Part shown: positions 12,531-62,179 of the stretch, one piece after another | How the letters are laid out: the number at the start of each line of letters is the position of its first letter | Position numbering within the stretch: the stretch's first letter is position 1 | NCBI RefSeq assembly: GCF_964340395.1 | Contig: NC_135549.1 | Location: 5,504,501 to 5,568,500, forward strand | DNA length: 64,000 nucleotides | Reading direction: 5' to 3' | From: Glandiceps talaboti | Taxonomy: Eukaryota; Hemichordata; Enteropneusta; Spengelidae | The notes under the pieces: model-generated | Told to the model about the DNA's origin: nothing | Database searches by the model: none | The model's input: the letters and a program-made list of their open reading frames with translations, nothing else | Translations under genes and position numbers: made by a program

Positions 12531-14764
12531 TCACACTCCCCATTTGCAATCAATCGGCCAACAAATCAATCAATCAATTAATCAATCAATTTATAAATAT
12601 AGTGCTTTTTATTCATATCCAAATTGTTCCTGATGATGTCTGATATCGCATAAAAATATTCAAACTGCCATTTTACTTCCCAAACCTAAAATGTGAAACC
12701 ATCAATATCGTCTCATTAATCATGTCATACTAGGCTCATAAAATGTAAATAATATTGCATTGTACACCCTTTCATGCAAAACTATATGTAGTGGTGAAAA
12801 TAAATGTATATCAGAAAACTAATGACTTTATTTTTGCAGCCATTTTTGGACTGACTGCAAAAAACTTTCATGAAGGATAAAAGAGTAAAATCAGAACACA
12901 ATATCAACATACATGGTAAATTTCAAAACAAGGTAGTAAATTTCCACAATTACAAAAAGTATAACTACAGAGACTAACTACAAAAAATTGCTGGGATTGT
13001 TAATGTGTACATCTACATTTTAAATACACTAGCTACATATATGCATCAACATCACTACCATGCAAATAAAGAACAATGAAAACTGGGCAAAATTGGACAT
13101 TATGTGTGAATGACAAAAATACAAATATGTGTAAAAATCAAAACATGTTGAATCTAAAATTGAATGACATCGTATTGTTTTATATAAATACTTGAAATGT
13201 GAGTTCATTTTCCTAAAGTGTAAATGAAAACTCACTCGAGTTTAATGAGCACGAAAAATTGAGATATGAAAATTCATTTCCATAATAAAATAGAGCAATG
13301 AAGCCAGCTTCAAAGCATAATGCATGTATTCAAGATCTCCTACAAGTTTATTTACCATATAATGACAACATATACACTAATAATAGGTATTCACTACTCT
13401 AGGCATTCTTTACCATATGTCTTACAAAAAACAATCTTTAGGTAATTTCTAAGTAATGTCTAATTTGAGTTTGAAAGTTGAGTTGATGAGTATGTTTATT
13501 AACCAGACTTCAGTATGAACAGCATTATAAATGTTTTTTTGTTTTTTTTTCAGTCAACAATGATTATGTATGGCTTAATTTTGTGTATTTCAGTTCATTC
13601 ACCATTCACAATCTTGTTATTTTATTTGTTAAACGATGTTATTAATGAAAGCTTGTGCTTAGTGAAGCCTCATCACACAATCATAGAAATAAATTGTATC
13701 AACAATTCCCACCGTATACAGTATGAAATGTAGCTAGCACACATTCACTTCATCACCTTAAAATCGGAAACTTACAAACCCATCATTATCCATCATCATT
13801 CCATCATTGATGGAATGGTGCATTGTGGGAAGTATTATAAACTTGAATCAATCATTTTTGTAAAGAACCTGGTCACTTCCTTTGTAACAACTACAAATCT
13901 AGTCATGGATACCCTAACGAGGGCTACTATATTGACTCCTGATTAGGTATAACAACATTTGCAATAATACAACACAACTCCATGACTCATATGTGCAGAT
14001 AATGGTGTACTTATGGCAAGTGCAAATGTACACTTGCGTTGTTCTCTGGGGTCATACTTTCACAAGCAACACTGACATCTGAGTGCAAATACCCCTGAGT
14101 AAACATTTGCACTCATGCAGCATGGGGTTCTGTATTACTACATATGTTGATCTGAAACAGCAAATTCCATAAAAATCATATTGTGTGATCACATGTGCAA
14201 GAAATGATAAACATATTATTTATGTGCACGTATGCAATAATGTTTTTGGTAATAAATACAAATGATATCTCAGTACTTTGCTTGTATTCCAAGTTCCCGA
14301 CTAACCCCTAAAAATTGTGGTGGAATATATATTGTCAATGACAACTAATTCATACAGGTACATGTCCATTTACAATGGCTGTATATGGCTGTTTCCATCA
14401 AAGATAATGTATATGTTCAAATATATTACTAGGCAGTAGATAAATATTTTAACCTTAGATCAATGAATAAAAATTATGGCAAATCATTTAGAAAATATTT
14501 AGATCTGATCTGATCATTGGCAAAGAATAGACAAGACTGTTGATATTGCATTATCATGTCTAACATACACAAACATACACACACAGTTGATAACCTTTAT
14601 AATAATGTACATAGTGTAAACTTATTTTCCTCCAGCACTATTACTGTACTTATTTCAAGAATAAGTAATGCTGTATTGGTATCAATAGTCGATTTTCCAG
14701 TCCAAGATGCATTGCTTGAGATGACGTCACTTTTCTGTGTTGTTACATTTAGTCTTGTTTTGTC
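12531..14764. other. Intergenic, nothing recognised
   Basis: AT-rich sequence beyond the 3' end of P1. I see no coding exon, RNA gene or structured repeat apart from the inverted repeat overlapping its right edge at 14701. Confidence 0.6.
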
Positions 14765-14835
14765 TTTATTATATTAGAAATATTATACAATACAATACAT
14801 GGCACTGCATGGAGAGACGTGCAATGCATCTTGGA
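14701..14835. repeat. Exact 15-bp inverted repeat around a 105-bp spacer
   Basis: TCCAAGATGCATTGC at 14701-14715 and GCAATGCATCTTGGA at 14821-14835. The spacer holds the palindrome TGACGTCA and the candidate P1 polyadenylation signal. It may be a small MITE, but there is no flanking duplication. Confidence 0.6.
14765..14770 (-). terminator. Candidate polyadenylation signal of P1
   Basis: AATAAA on the minus strand, about 0.9 kb after the P1 stop; ATTAAA at 14870-14875 is the alternative. No canonical signal was seen nearer the stop. Nothing else supports a cleavage site here. Confidence 0.25.
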
Positions 14836-15665
14836 ACCGACAACAGGTCTATGTTGGAATATGGAAGATTTTAATAGAAATGTAAACATTTCTGAATATT
14901 ATAAACTCTTCATTTGGTGTTATAAAGGGTTCTTTTCTTTATATGAACTTTAGACGATACAAAGATAGCTGAGTGTTGGTACTGTTTATCTCCTGTCCTT
15001 ATTAATCAAACCAGACATCAAACTAAAATCAAATGTTAATTAATACTGTATTATGAAATCACAACAATATCATTTGAAGCACACTTTCAAGAAGGATGGA
15101 ACTGAACTTATTATCAATAAAACAAAGGAAGGATTCAGTATGAGCTGAGTCCTTGAATGTTAGTCTATAAGATACGACATGCCATACCATGCTATCATCT
15201 AATCACAGAGTTGATTGTGTAGCACAACACTTCATATCTTACCGACTACTTAAATGCAAACTAACAATACCACAGGAGGGTATGACACAATATCAAAACT
15301 GTTCATAGTACTTATGTAATATTTTGTCAAGTCTTTTTTCTGCAAGACAATGATTTTTGGCTCTCATTCCTACTGCTAAAGGGTGTCTTATGTGAGATCA
15401 CACTCAATCATTAAACTTGTATTTTACTCTAAATTAATTTCTGATGTTAACCTGAATTGTGAAATAATCAACACGAGAAACACATAAAAAGTGACCTATA
15501 CAGTTGACATTATCACATTCTTAACATTCTATTCTGTCATAACAAGGGATACACTGACACTGACTAAATAATAGAACACTTTCACTGTGGCATTCTATTT
15601 TCTTTATCACTACACCATGCAAACCCTAAACGTAGCTATTGAGGATTCAATAACACATCTGGTCC

Positions 15666-51904
<36,239 letters not shown>

Positions 51905-52132
51905 AGTTGATGTGTAAAACCACCACCTCTGTACAGAAAACAAGATATGGTAACATTATCATAACATATTTAGGAAACTTTCATCTACAAAGATTTTAGA
52001 ATTTAGAATTACACTGTAACAGTAAGAAGTGCATAGCAATGACTGATAATTAATGTGCAAGTAGGTGTTAAAGATTTTTAAGTCTTGCAATGATAGTGAA
52101 AACCTTTAAGCCACACCAAGTGTACATGTACT

Positions 52133-52309
52133 TGTAACGTCGGGGAGTGAAATAAATACACTAGAACCGACTGGGTGTACTGATAGTCACTTATACTTTA
52201 TTGATGTGTAGACGGAACTCATATATGAGCGGGAACAACCCATAATATTACATAATCAATATAGCAACATATGAGTGATGTCACAGTGGGGCGGAGCTTA
52301 TGATTGACA
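52133..52309 (-). mobile_element. Possible solo LTR, 177 bp
   Basis: On the minus strand it starts TGTCAATC and ends CGACGTTACA (TG...CA ends), with a GC box (CTCCGCCCC), TGACATCA and AATAAAG about 70 nt before the end, the order expected in an LTR. The flanking 5 bp do not match (GTACT against GTTGT), so this is tentative. Confidence 0.3.
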
Positions 52310-54752
52310 GTTGTAAACCTAGTTTGAACATTACAGTACTGAATACAGCAAATGTACATGTACATTTGTATGATGTACTAACACAATCATATGCTATACA
52401 TGTACAGTGTGGGGAAAAAATGCTAATGACATGCATTGATCATTGTATAAAATATTTTGAATCTTTCAATAACTTTACAGTTGAAACTGTTAGTAGATTC
52501 TGTATGTAAAAATCTAATGTGTAAATCTAGTCACATGTACATATACAAAATCATGTACTCGAAATATTCACACAGTACAAATGTATCAACTCTGAGTATT
52601 AACAATCATTTAAAGATGCAACATACATAATTTTAATTAATCACATCTGTATCATCTGCTCATCGATCTAATAAAATATTAAGAAAAAAAATCACATCCT
52701 TGCAAAATTAATAATTACAAATTTACCAGTATGTTGTGCCTAAGTAGCTCACTTCATACTCAACACATTTTACACTGTAGCAGGATTTGGGTATATATGT
52801 TTTATACTTTTCTAGCACACACCTACATTTGTAACTAGAACAAGAATATAAATATGAAATACTAGTACACTGTACATGTACAACATTCATACATGTGGAA
52901 TAGAAACAGATGTGCATGTATGCATTAGTCAATTGGTCTGAGGCTATCTATTATACTCTAAAACCCCTACTGTATATGCATGGTAAATGTTAGTCTTTGA
53001 ATAAATTTTCAACAGTGATCAGCATTCATGTACCCCCACTTGACTACAATGTATTAAATGCCTTAACTACATTGTATTAACTTCCTGGTTCATTGTCTTT
53101 AGAAGAAAAAAGATAGCAGTTTCACTCTTTCAGTTGTTTACATGTGCTACATACATGTACACATGTACATGTATACATAATTTTCAGCTATAAAGTACAT
53201 CACTGTACTATTACTATACTAGTATTAGAGGGGGAAGCAATTGCTCTTTTACATGTAATACTGAATGTGTGTAGCTTATTTAGTCCCTGCAGCAGTGTTT
53301 CCACTCAGCAACATACATTTGTAAACCTGAGTAAAAATGGTACTGAATGGTACATGTACACTCTGATAATTACAACGGTAATAAAGGTATTTGGTTTGAA
53401 ATATACATAAACTCACAAAATGTGATGTGGTATATATATATATACATATACATAATATACATTCTGTGTGTTTTATCCACACAACATAAAGTGGGGCCAA
53501 AGTGGGAAAGATTGTCTTCCAGCCAAAATTTATCAGTGCAATAGTGTATATTCACATTATACAGAATACACTTTATGTCTTTTAAGTTACATTTGTACAA
53601 TGCGTGTATAAGTATTTTATTTTTTAAATCTTTAAAAAATATGTAGACTAAATTGTGCTGTCATGTACATGCATGCACAAGTATATACTGTTACTCTCAA
53701 TGAATTTGAATAACATGAATGTAAAACTCTGATTGATTTTATTGTAAATCATATACATGTAGGTGCAATGATAGGTCAAAATCTTGGTGACCTCTGGAAA
53801 AATGTAAGAAAGTCATAACATATGACATTTCAGAAGAACTGTTGAGGACAACACCCAACATTTTACAACAATATGATATGATAAATATTTACACACAACA
53901 TAACTTATTTTTCATTGTTTCCACAGTCCCTAGACTGCAAGATAAGATATTGTGTTGCTTTAAGTTTTATCAGGCTTCTACACCAGTGTTACATGTAAAT
54001 GTAGTGAGTGGTAGCTGATAACTGTGGCATGAACCATTATACACACACCTACTATATATTAAGTACTAACATAATTTTACTCTGTACATGTTTACATGGT
54101 CATGCAGGTTGAGTGGCCTGGTGATATCTCCATGTAAATGTCCTTGTGTTTGTATTCAACAAACAGGAGACTGGCACAGAACTGTTTAATTTTATTGTAA
54201 ATCATAATAGGTGCAATGATAGGTCAAACCCTATTTACTACCACTGCTTAGTGTGCACAGGGTTTGTCCTCCAAAATAATATAAGTCACAAGACATTAGC
54301 AAACAAAAGATGCCTTCATATGATTATTATGACAATTTTTCACCTTTGATTTCTAGATAATATCACATGCAGTATACAAGTTGAAAGGCAACTGGTGACT
54401 TGTGCATACATGATCACTTTTTTATTATCAGATGACTGATGTTAATAAACTCTCACATTAATTTCTATTACAGTCAATTTCACCTCGCCAAAGAGTGTGT
54501 GTCACAAATGTATTTTAATGCTTAATTGGAAGTAGATAACAACACTCCAGACATAACAAATGAAAACACAACACAAGTAACTGTGATACACTGCATCTAC
54601 CAGCCTATGTTTTATTACATGTGTACATTGTGTACATAGATTTTCCTAGATTTCAATTACTTCAGTGGTAATTATCTTTTTAATAATTTGTATTGTTTTC
54701 AAGTCAGGCTGAAGTGTTGTTCTTATCTACAAATATAAAACTGTTACAGTAT

Positions 54753-54918
54753 TAGTCTAGTCCCTTACGGGTTATGATTTACACGTTGTGGTTTAGATAG
54801 AGACCCCTTGGCATCCAGACAACCACTTTATTAGTCTACATGTAGTCCCTATAAGGCATTGTTACAATTTACACTCTGTGGTTTAGTTAGAGACCCCTTG
54901 GCATCTAGACTACCACTT
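54753..54918 (+). repeat. ~80-bp degenerate tandem duplication
   Basis: Two units share TAGTCTA, GTTGTGGTTTAG or CTCTGTGGTTTAG, then GAGACCCCTTGGCATC and ACCACTT. Confidence 0.75.
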
Positions 54919-55081
54919 AATTAATGCACCAAGATAAAAATACATTTGTGATACCCAAAGTTTCAGCAAACTTAGGTGAAATTGGTGGTATGGTTATCAG
55001 TGCACTGAGGGTAATTATTTTCCATTTTAGCATATTATGCATTTCGCACAAGCATTATCGTATCTTCTTCCATTATATAAA

Positions 55082-55501
55082 GTATTATATTATAGCATTA
55101 CCAATTCCAGTGAATTTTTGTGACGTCATTGCTGTACATTATTACTGATAATGTACTCCGTTATTGGGCATCGCGGCCCCAGAACGAGCATAACAATACA
55201 AGCTTATGTCCGTAAGTGTACATATATGTGTCGCTATGATTAGTATTCAGCTTCCAGGCCGAACATGGCAGACGATGTTCAGCGCTGTGTATATTATACG
55301 TTGTTTTGCGTTTCTCGGTCTACAAATTCACTGGAATTATAAAAACTATAAAATAATAACAACAATGTACGCCCTCCCAGTCCATAATGGACTCAAGCAA
55401 ACTTGCACTCCATAATGGGCTCAGCTGTCACCTCGCCCATTATGTCGTTCAAAGTTTGCTTGAGTCCATTATGGGCTGGGAGGGCGTACATTATTGTTTA
55501 A
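55082..55501 (+). mobile_element. Composite foldback element, copy 2
   Basis: Same structure as the copy at 41206-41635: inverted CCAATTCCAGTGAATTT and AAATTCACTGGAATT, the micro-ORF beginning MADDVQRCVYYTLFCVSRST (ATG near 55265), then a hairpin between GTACGCCCTCCCAG and CTGGGAGGGCGTAC ending near 55490. It lies in the first intron of P1. No clear target duplication was seen. Confidence 0.8.
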
Positions 55502-58500
55502 ATAATAGTACTATATTATAATAGTACTTCAATGTGATATGTATTGTGACATCATACTAAATTACACATAATTCTTCATGTGGTTGCAGGATCATTATAA
55601 CCTCAATTTCAATGCAAGCTAGTGTACATGTAGGTCTTGATCTCCTATCTAATGAGATCACAACAAATACAATAGGCATGCATGCTGTAAAAAATATGGG
55701 CAAAGCAATGATACACCATTCTTACCCGCTGGATCACAATGAAATTGTCTTTTAAAGACAGACCCACATTGTAAATCTAACACTGACTATGTACATGTAT
55801 GCACCCTTCCTGTCAATCCTTTCAGGACAGTTTTTCCTGCTGTAACTGTCAGGCAAGTCAATATAGTACTCATTGCTTTGAATCGTTCTGGGTTGAGAAG
55901 TTATTCAAAATGGTTTATTCAAAAAAGTTTCCATCTTTACATGTACATGTAGAGATATGTACTTAAATATCTAAGTAATGTACAAAATGTATGTACCTCA
56001 AACAGAACATCATACACCAAGCAATGTACTTTTGATACAATGTATATGTACAAAAAATGTAGCTTGTTCCTTTACTCAGCTACATAATACACAATATGTG
56101 TATACATGCATGTACTCATATCTGACCTTGGCACAAAAATCACTATTTTCAGAGACACAAAACAATTGAGTGACATCATTGTCCTTGTTTACTGCATACA
56201 TTGTAGTTGGTATGTATAATTGAAAGAGGGAGAAAATATTTACCTTGTACTCAAAAGAGTTAAAACTGTGTACTGTTAACCTTTTCCTACTTGATCCTCC
56301 TGAAATGAACAAAAAGGTCACTGTTTTGAGTCAGAAGTTGATGCTGATTAAAGGTAACTACAGGTTACACAAACCTATAAAGCCTATTAAAATGAAAATG
56401 AAGAAACTCTGTGAAACAAAGAAAGTATGCAAGAAAAGGCCTTCAGACATTCTCTAGTGTGTAGGCAAAACAAAGTCAAGAAAGTCTGAGAGATTTGTTT
56501 ATTTTCTGTTATTTTTCCAACATGATCGATACACTGTTAGCAGTGAGATATAAATGTACATGTAATGTGGTCCCTATACAGTATCCTGAAGTGAGAATAC
56601 CCCACCCAGTTGTAATGTACTGACTGTGCTACTGTTGTTGTTATTGTGACTAATTTTGTACACATGTCGACTCATTCCAGGTAACCCCATACAACATATC
56701 TTTTATCAGATATCACAATCTGAACAACCTAAAATGTCTGAGAGTCAAGTCATGTGTTATTGCATAATTTCATTTGTATGCAGCTTACATCCTGTTTAAA
56801 ACCGACTGGTACCAGGAACACAAACAATGCTGTAAAATTGGATGATCAAATGTCAAAAACCTATTTACAATAGAACTTAATTTATGAATGTGACCATTGT
56901 TTGGTAGGGCTACATCAATGATAACAATACATTTATTACACTGTACTGTGTTGTATTTCTTAGTCAAGTACTTCTTGAAATATGAAAAGAAATGAGTAAA
57001 TTTATATTTTAATGGGTAGCTTTATTACTCCTTACTTCATCACGAGCACATACACAATATTATTACTACCCATAATTTTTTTTTATCAGCTGTGTACAAA
57101 GTGCATGGTGTACATGTACATGTAGCCCTGTCATCAAGTAGGATAAATCATCAAATGTTAAAACCATAAAAACCTGAAGTTTCTTATGTCTGTATGTTTC
57201 GTTTCTTTAAAATTAATTACAAGAATTATAAGAATCAAAACTTAGTGTCTTTTTGGTTTCCTTGATGTATATGAAATAGAAACCTTGGCAATCTCTGACA
57301 TGTGGTTTAATTTACATGGAGCGAGCCATGACGAGTGACCCACCCTTAATGATTGAGTGACGAAAATTACAAGAATTTTTCCTAGAACAGCTACATGTAC
57401 ATGTACGTAAACTGTGAATTCAACCCATGTGTACTAGTCAGGCTGTTGTTGAATTACTAGTCTAGAGAATACATCTATATCTACATCTATATCCATGGCA
57501 TCAAATCTAGCCTAGAGGCGTATCTGAAGCATTGAATCTGTTTTCATGGAGACCTTGAAAGCCATGGATATATACATGTACTCTGGACTACTATAACTTA
57601 ATACAAATTTACTGGAATTAGAAAAATTCAAATGTCATTCTGTCATCCCTTCATTGATACAATTTTGTTCATGATGTACAATGTTTTCTCAAACTATAAT
57701 TAGTCTAGTTCCTATACAATACGAGTTACAATTACTACGATCATCTCCACTCACTATATGTATGTCTGGTCAAAGTCAAACATGTACACTAATATGATAT
57801 GTCTGAGTTATGGCTAAACCCTATGCTGGGCAATGGGTAAACAACTACAAGTGCATGTCAGTAGTACTTAATCACAAATTGACAGGCAGTTTTACTTAAT
57901 TTTACTTCTTTCAGACAATTGCTCACTAAATTAATATTCAATTAGTACAGCTGTCATCACATTTATAGGAATGCTTTCCGAGAGCTATAGCACAGATTTC
58001 TGTGCTCTGAGTAACGACTTTGATGATGTTATGACTGGAGATGACCATAGTAATCATAACTCGACATATCGTATTAGTATACATGCATGTATATGTATAT
58101 GTACACCACCCTTTTCAATATACATGTACATGACAGTTTATCCAAAAGGCAAAAAATAAATAATTATGTGTTTTCAATAACATGGCCTCAGTCAGAGAAT
58201 AGGGTTACCAAGGTACATGTAGGTCGGGATCTCATTTTCTCTTTTTGCTTGCTTTGATTTTTGAAAAATACTGCTTCGACCCAAAACCAAATGAAATGTT
58301 GGTCAGAATACCCCTTTTGTGACAGTTTAATGAAATATGTACAGATGCATGTAATCACTGGGGAAGAAAACAGGCATACATGAAGGTCAAGAAGACAAAG
58401 AATTTCTTGCATGTATCTTTTTATTTTAAATATTTAAAACAAATGTTCAGGGTCGGTGGCTTAAACTAACAATCGGTTGGGTTATCAGAAACAAACAAGA

Positions 58501-59398
58501 TTTTTTTATTTTGGCAATTATAACAGAATTTTATTTATGACATTGACATAGTAACATGTCACTTGTCTTCTCCAAGGAGACTTTTCCAATGCCATTCTCA
58601 CCAGAAATCTTGTTGGCCATGTTATGTTTATTTTAATATTGTTGTTTTTCCTTTAATGGAAGGAGCTGAGAGGCTAATTGTTATTCTTTTGTTTTACTAT
58701 GAATTTTCTGTACACTTCAATTTTATTTTAATACTTATTTAATCTCAGCTTTGGAACTTTTAGTACTTCGTCTGGGAATTATTATTATATTTAATTATTA
58801 TAATTATTTTATTTATATAATACACATGTATTATACATTATGTATATGTACATTGTGTATATACAGGTAATATCATGCATTTCATTTTCATATGGTATAC
58901 GTACAGTGAACCTATTAAATTAAGGAGAGCAAACTGTATGGAATATTATTTATACCTCCTACTGATGATGGGTGCACGCCATGAACTGGCAACACACACA
59001 TTTACAAATTACTTGTCTATCAATCATTTGTGTACCTGATATTAAAATGGGGCAGTAGGGGAGACTTTCTGTTGCATGTTTCAAAACTTAAAAACGTATA
59101 AATTAAAACGGGTAGACACCCCCCATGTACAATGTACCTTTCAGTGTCACAAAGTCTGAACTCGATTTGACAATGTCCTGCCGTCTCCAAGAAGTAATTC
59201 GTGACTCAATTGTGACAATTGTCCCTCCCTTCATGTCAAATGTACACCATTGTCTAAGGTTTGTGTTAGTAAAATTTGACAAGATAAAGTTAGTGACTTG
59301 TTTGGATACAATAGTCAATACAAGCGAACTCCAGTCAGGTCAACAATCAAAACAAGGACATTACTAGTACGTTCATCGTCACGATCGTGACTACTCAC

Positions 59399-59530
59399 CT
59401 TTAAGGCCTCTAAAATGTGAAGTACTCTCATTGAAACGAGAGAGTACAAATCCGACGTTAGCGACAGCGAAGCGATACCGAGCTTCTCATAGTCTCACAA
59501 GTAAAGTACAGCCTATCGAACACGGAAGTA
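59399..59530 (-). other. Candidate noncoding first exon of P1
   Basis: The minus strand ends here with a strong donor, TTAAAG|GTGAGTAG, in a CpG-richer stretch 7.5 kb upstream of the sema exon acceptor at 51928. The same donor context (TTTAGAG, then GTGAGTAG) ends the corresponding P2 segment at 10371. The 5' end is not determined; a short uORF starting at ATGAGAAGC lies inside. Only transcript data can confirm the splice. Confidence 0.5.
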
Positions 59531-59590
59531 ATCAAGGAAGTAATTTGCATATATCCATTTTTGTCCCATAAACCACTGCACTGCGCCTCC
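59523..59590 (-). promoter_or_regulatory. Candidate P1 promoter module shared with P2
   Basis: Reading the minus strand: GGCGCA (59582-59587), TTATGGG (59565-59571), octamer in ATATGCAAATT (ATGCAAAT at 59543-59550), then ACTTCCG (59523-59529, ETS-type). The same blocks occur in the same order with similar spacing upstream of P2. No TATA box is seen here (GTTCGATA instead). Confidence 0.5.
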
Positions 59591-59701
59591 TTTTGGAAGT
59601 TGCCTCCTTTCTCGTTTGTGTACTCAGAGTCCTTCGGATTAGTAAATGCATGTCTACACTCACTGCGCAATGTGGGCAAATAGCCCGCGAGTTTGTTCTA
59701 G

Positions 59702-59772
59702 GATTAGCAATCTACTAATTAATGCAAAGCTGGTAAACTCTGATAAGACAGTGATAACGGTAGGAAATAGCA
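59702..59772. repeat. ~70-bp direct repeat, left copy
   Basis: Contains CTAATTAATGCAAAGC and AAACTCTGATAAGACAGTGA. The right copy is at 63019-63092, about 3.3 kb away, with the transposase gene between them. Confidence 0.7.
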
Positions 59773-60230
59773 TAGAGAAAATAATCATAGACCTTTTCGT
59801 GTAGGGTCTATGAAATAATGTAGTATGATAAATTGTAATTTATTCGAACACATTATAATTCCCAGAGGAATTACCGAAGGTTACAAACCACAAAATAAGT
59901 AAAATAAAAGAAACTTAAAGTATACATTAAGAAAATTAAAAAAAGTTTACTGTTATTCAACTGACGTGTTCCGTACCCGACTCCTGCACTGCTAAGTGTG
60001 GAATGAGGACCCCAAGGTCATCAAAGACATCCAAGAAGGTGTGTATGAAGTACATTTCAATGTCTCATCAGAAAGTGATTTGTCAGTCTAGTCGTAAAAT
60101 TGTAAGCATGCATTCGATAATAGTAATACATTAAGTTTATACAGGTATCTGAGGCATTTTGCCGATTAAGTGGTTTTTTTTTACACCCCCCCCCCTCCTC
60201 TCTCCCTGCATGTCTCTGTCTGTCTGTCTG

Positions 60231-60336
<106 letters not shown>

Positions 60337-60827
60337 TATACATGTGTAATAAATGCATGATTGGGAGGACTCTATCCTAGTATCCACATTATCTCTCTGT
60401 ATGTTACTATGTATGTTCTGTTTCCACTATCTTTTTTTTTTATAGAAACAAATGTTAAGGATCAGCAACCACTGAGTATTTGTTTACCTTTTGTTTCCCA
60501 AATGAAAGGTTATATAACATATATTTTACCATTCACTATCACTTGTCTAAAAACCAGCAGCCACTTGTAAAATTATTTCTGTATTAATTACTGTGATATC
60601 GTACTCTAATTATATATAACAATACAATGACAAAACTGATTTAGCCAGCCCCTGTTGATGTTACATGAATATGTTTCTAGTATGTACATGTACAGTCATT
60701 ACTACATAAAATTATGCTAAAGAAGGTAATAACTTTAATATATATTTTTCGATTGTGAAATTAAATCGAATTATGTTCATTGTATATCTTATTCACTTAT
60801 TGTAACATTTTCATGTTCATATTACAG

Positions 60828-62114
60828 GCTCTGTCCCCAGCAGTCGAAGATGACTCTATCAAACCTTCAACTTCAAAGCGGAAGGTTTTATTTTTGGACA
60901 GTGATTTGGAGAGCATGACTGCCAGTAATTCTGAGGCTGACTTTGAAGCTCCCCAAAAGAAATCAAAGGAACCTGAAAGTATGTTAGTCCCCTACTACCA
61001 AGAGACACATGTTCTATGCAAAAATGAATTGCAGTCAATAGCTAGTATTATTCAGAGTCACTTAGAGTCTACTAGTTCTGAAAATGATAACATTGCTGTC
61101 TTGAGGAAATTGCTTTCAACTGTTCTCAAACTTTTAATATCAATTGGAGAATTATATGACACAAAAATAGAACTCTATGAATTCAATAGATTTTTACTTA
61201 GAAGATTTGCTGGGTCTGATGAGGAGATACAATTCTGGACTGGATTTTATTCATACAGTGCCTTAAAGTACTTCTTCACCAAGTTTATTGAACCACACAC
61301 AGCAAACTTGAAGTACTGGGGAGCTAATAACAGTAGCGATGACAAGGATAGAAAATGTGGACCAAAACGGCGGTTACAAGCTTCAGATGAGTTTTTTTTA
61401 ACCCTTATTAAACTCAAACAAGGCAGTGCCAATGAGGACCTTGCAGAGAGGTTTGGTCTTAGTGATTCAACAGTCTCTCGTATATGGCTTACTTACCTGA
61501 AACTAATGAACCAGATACTACTGAAACTGCCAAAGTGGTTGAGTTCACGTAAACTAAAGAAATATATGGTAGACAGTTTCAAGACACTCTATCAAGATGT
61601 TGTAACCATTGTTGACTGCACAGAGTTTGAGGTTGAGAGAGCATCTGATTTTGAAATACAGGCAGCTCTGTATTCAGATTACAAGAGCAGATGTACTGCC
61701 AAGGCATTAGTGGGTCTATCTCCATCAGGTATACCAAATTTTATCTCGGATCTGATGGAAGGCAGCATCAGTGACAATGCCATTACAATGAAGAGTGGAC
61801 TTCTTGCAAAACTTAAAAAAGGGGATGCCATTATGGCAGACAAGGGCTGGACTAATAAATGTGCCTTGGCACAGCATGGTGTGCGCCTTGTTACACCCCA
61901 TTTTCTCAGAAATAAGACACAATTTGAGATACCAGAACTAGTTGAGTCTGTGTCCATTGCCAGAGTCCGAATACATGTGGAAAGATGTATTGGGCGCATA
62001 AAACAGTGGAAAATACTAAATCGGAAGTTGTCATTAACTGAATGGAATGCTTTAGATGACATATGGAAAGTGTGTGCACATCTCATCCTATTTTGGCCTC
62101 CAGTCATGGATTGA
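60828..62114 (+). CDS. Harbinger/ISL2EU-type DDE transposase, main exon
   Basis: 428 codons and a TGA stop. The exon begins at the acceptor ATATTACAG before 60828; there is no good ATG upstream in frame, so a 5' exon is missing from this call. The N-terminal ~170 residues are charged and Ser-rich (KPSTSKRK looks like a nuclear localisation signal). Next comes a helix-turn-helix of the HTH_Tnp_4 kind (ASDEFFLTLIKLKQG, LAERFGLSDSTVSRIW), then a DDE_Tnp_4 core: VDCTEFEV (Asp codon 61614-61616), MADKGW (Asp 61839-61841) and HVERCIGRIKQW (Glu 61980-61982). The frame is open and the triad intact, so this copy may be recently active or domesticated. A possible 5' exon is 60003-60038 (ATG, then AAG|GTGTGT, phase 0), weakly supported. 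No terminal repeats were found that clearly bound it. Confidence 0.88.
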   Translation, partial: ALSPAVEDDSIKPSTSKRKVLFLDSDLESMTASNSEADFEAPQKKSKEPESMLVPYYQETHVLCKNELQSIASIIQSHLESTSSENDNIAVLRKLLSTVLKLLISIGELYDTKIELYEFNRFLLRRFAGSDEEIQFWTGFYSYSALKYFFTKFIEPHTANLKYWGANNSSDDKDRKCGPKRRLQASDEFFLTLIKLKQGSANEDLAERFGLSDSTVSRIWLTYLKLMNQILLKLPKWLSSRKLKKYMVDSFKTLYQDVVTIVDCTEFEVERASDFEIQAALYSDYKSRCTAKALVGLSPSGIPNFISDLMEGSISDNAITMKSGLLAKLKKGDAIMADKGWTNKCALAQHGVRLVTPHFLRNKTQFEIPELVESVSIARVRIHVERCIGRIKQWKILNRKLSLTEWNALDDIWKVCAHLILFWPPVMD

Positions 62115-62173
62115 CTGAAAAATAATACTAATAAGGACAATGAATGTGGTATCTCACTTGTAGGATAGTTCGC

Positions 62174-62179
62174 AATAAA
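62174..62179 (+). terminator. Candidate polyadenylation signal of the transposase gene
   Basis: AATAAA 60 nt after the stop at 62114 on the plus strand, a typical distance for a transposase mRNA. Confidence 0.45.

Larger units (their letters stand above)
51929..59398 (-). other. Inferred first intron of P1
   Basis: Holds the possible LTR at 52133, a tandem duplication at 54753, the composite element at 55082, and many TACATGTA motifs. The 56-59 kb part shows no recognisable exon on either strand. Confidence 0.5.

Noticed and set aside
51905-51943. Upstream ATG at 51943 as the P1 start
   Set aside because: It lies upstream of the acceptor at 51928, and the ATG at 51904 opens directly into a good signal peptide that aligns with P2.
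56245-56457. 70-codon Lys-rich plus-strand frame
   Set aside because: No recognisable family, splice context or start context; likely chance in AT-rich intron sequence.
60780-60827. Transposase start at TTG 60780
   Set aside because: Non-ATG, and the acceptor ATATTACAG at 60827 makes this stretch intronic.
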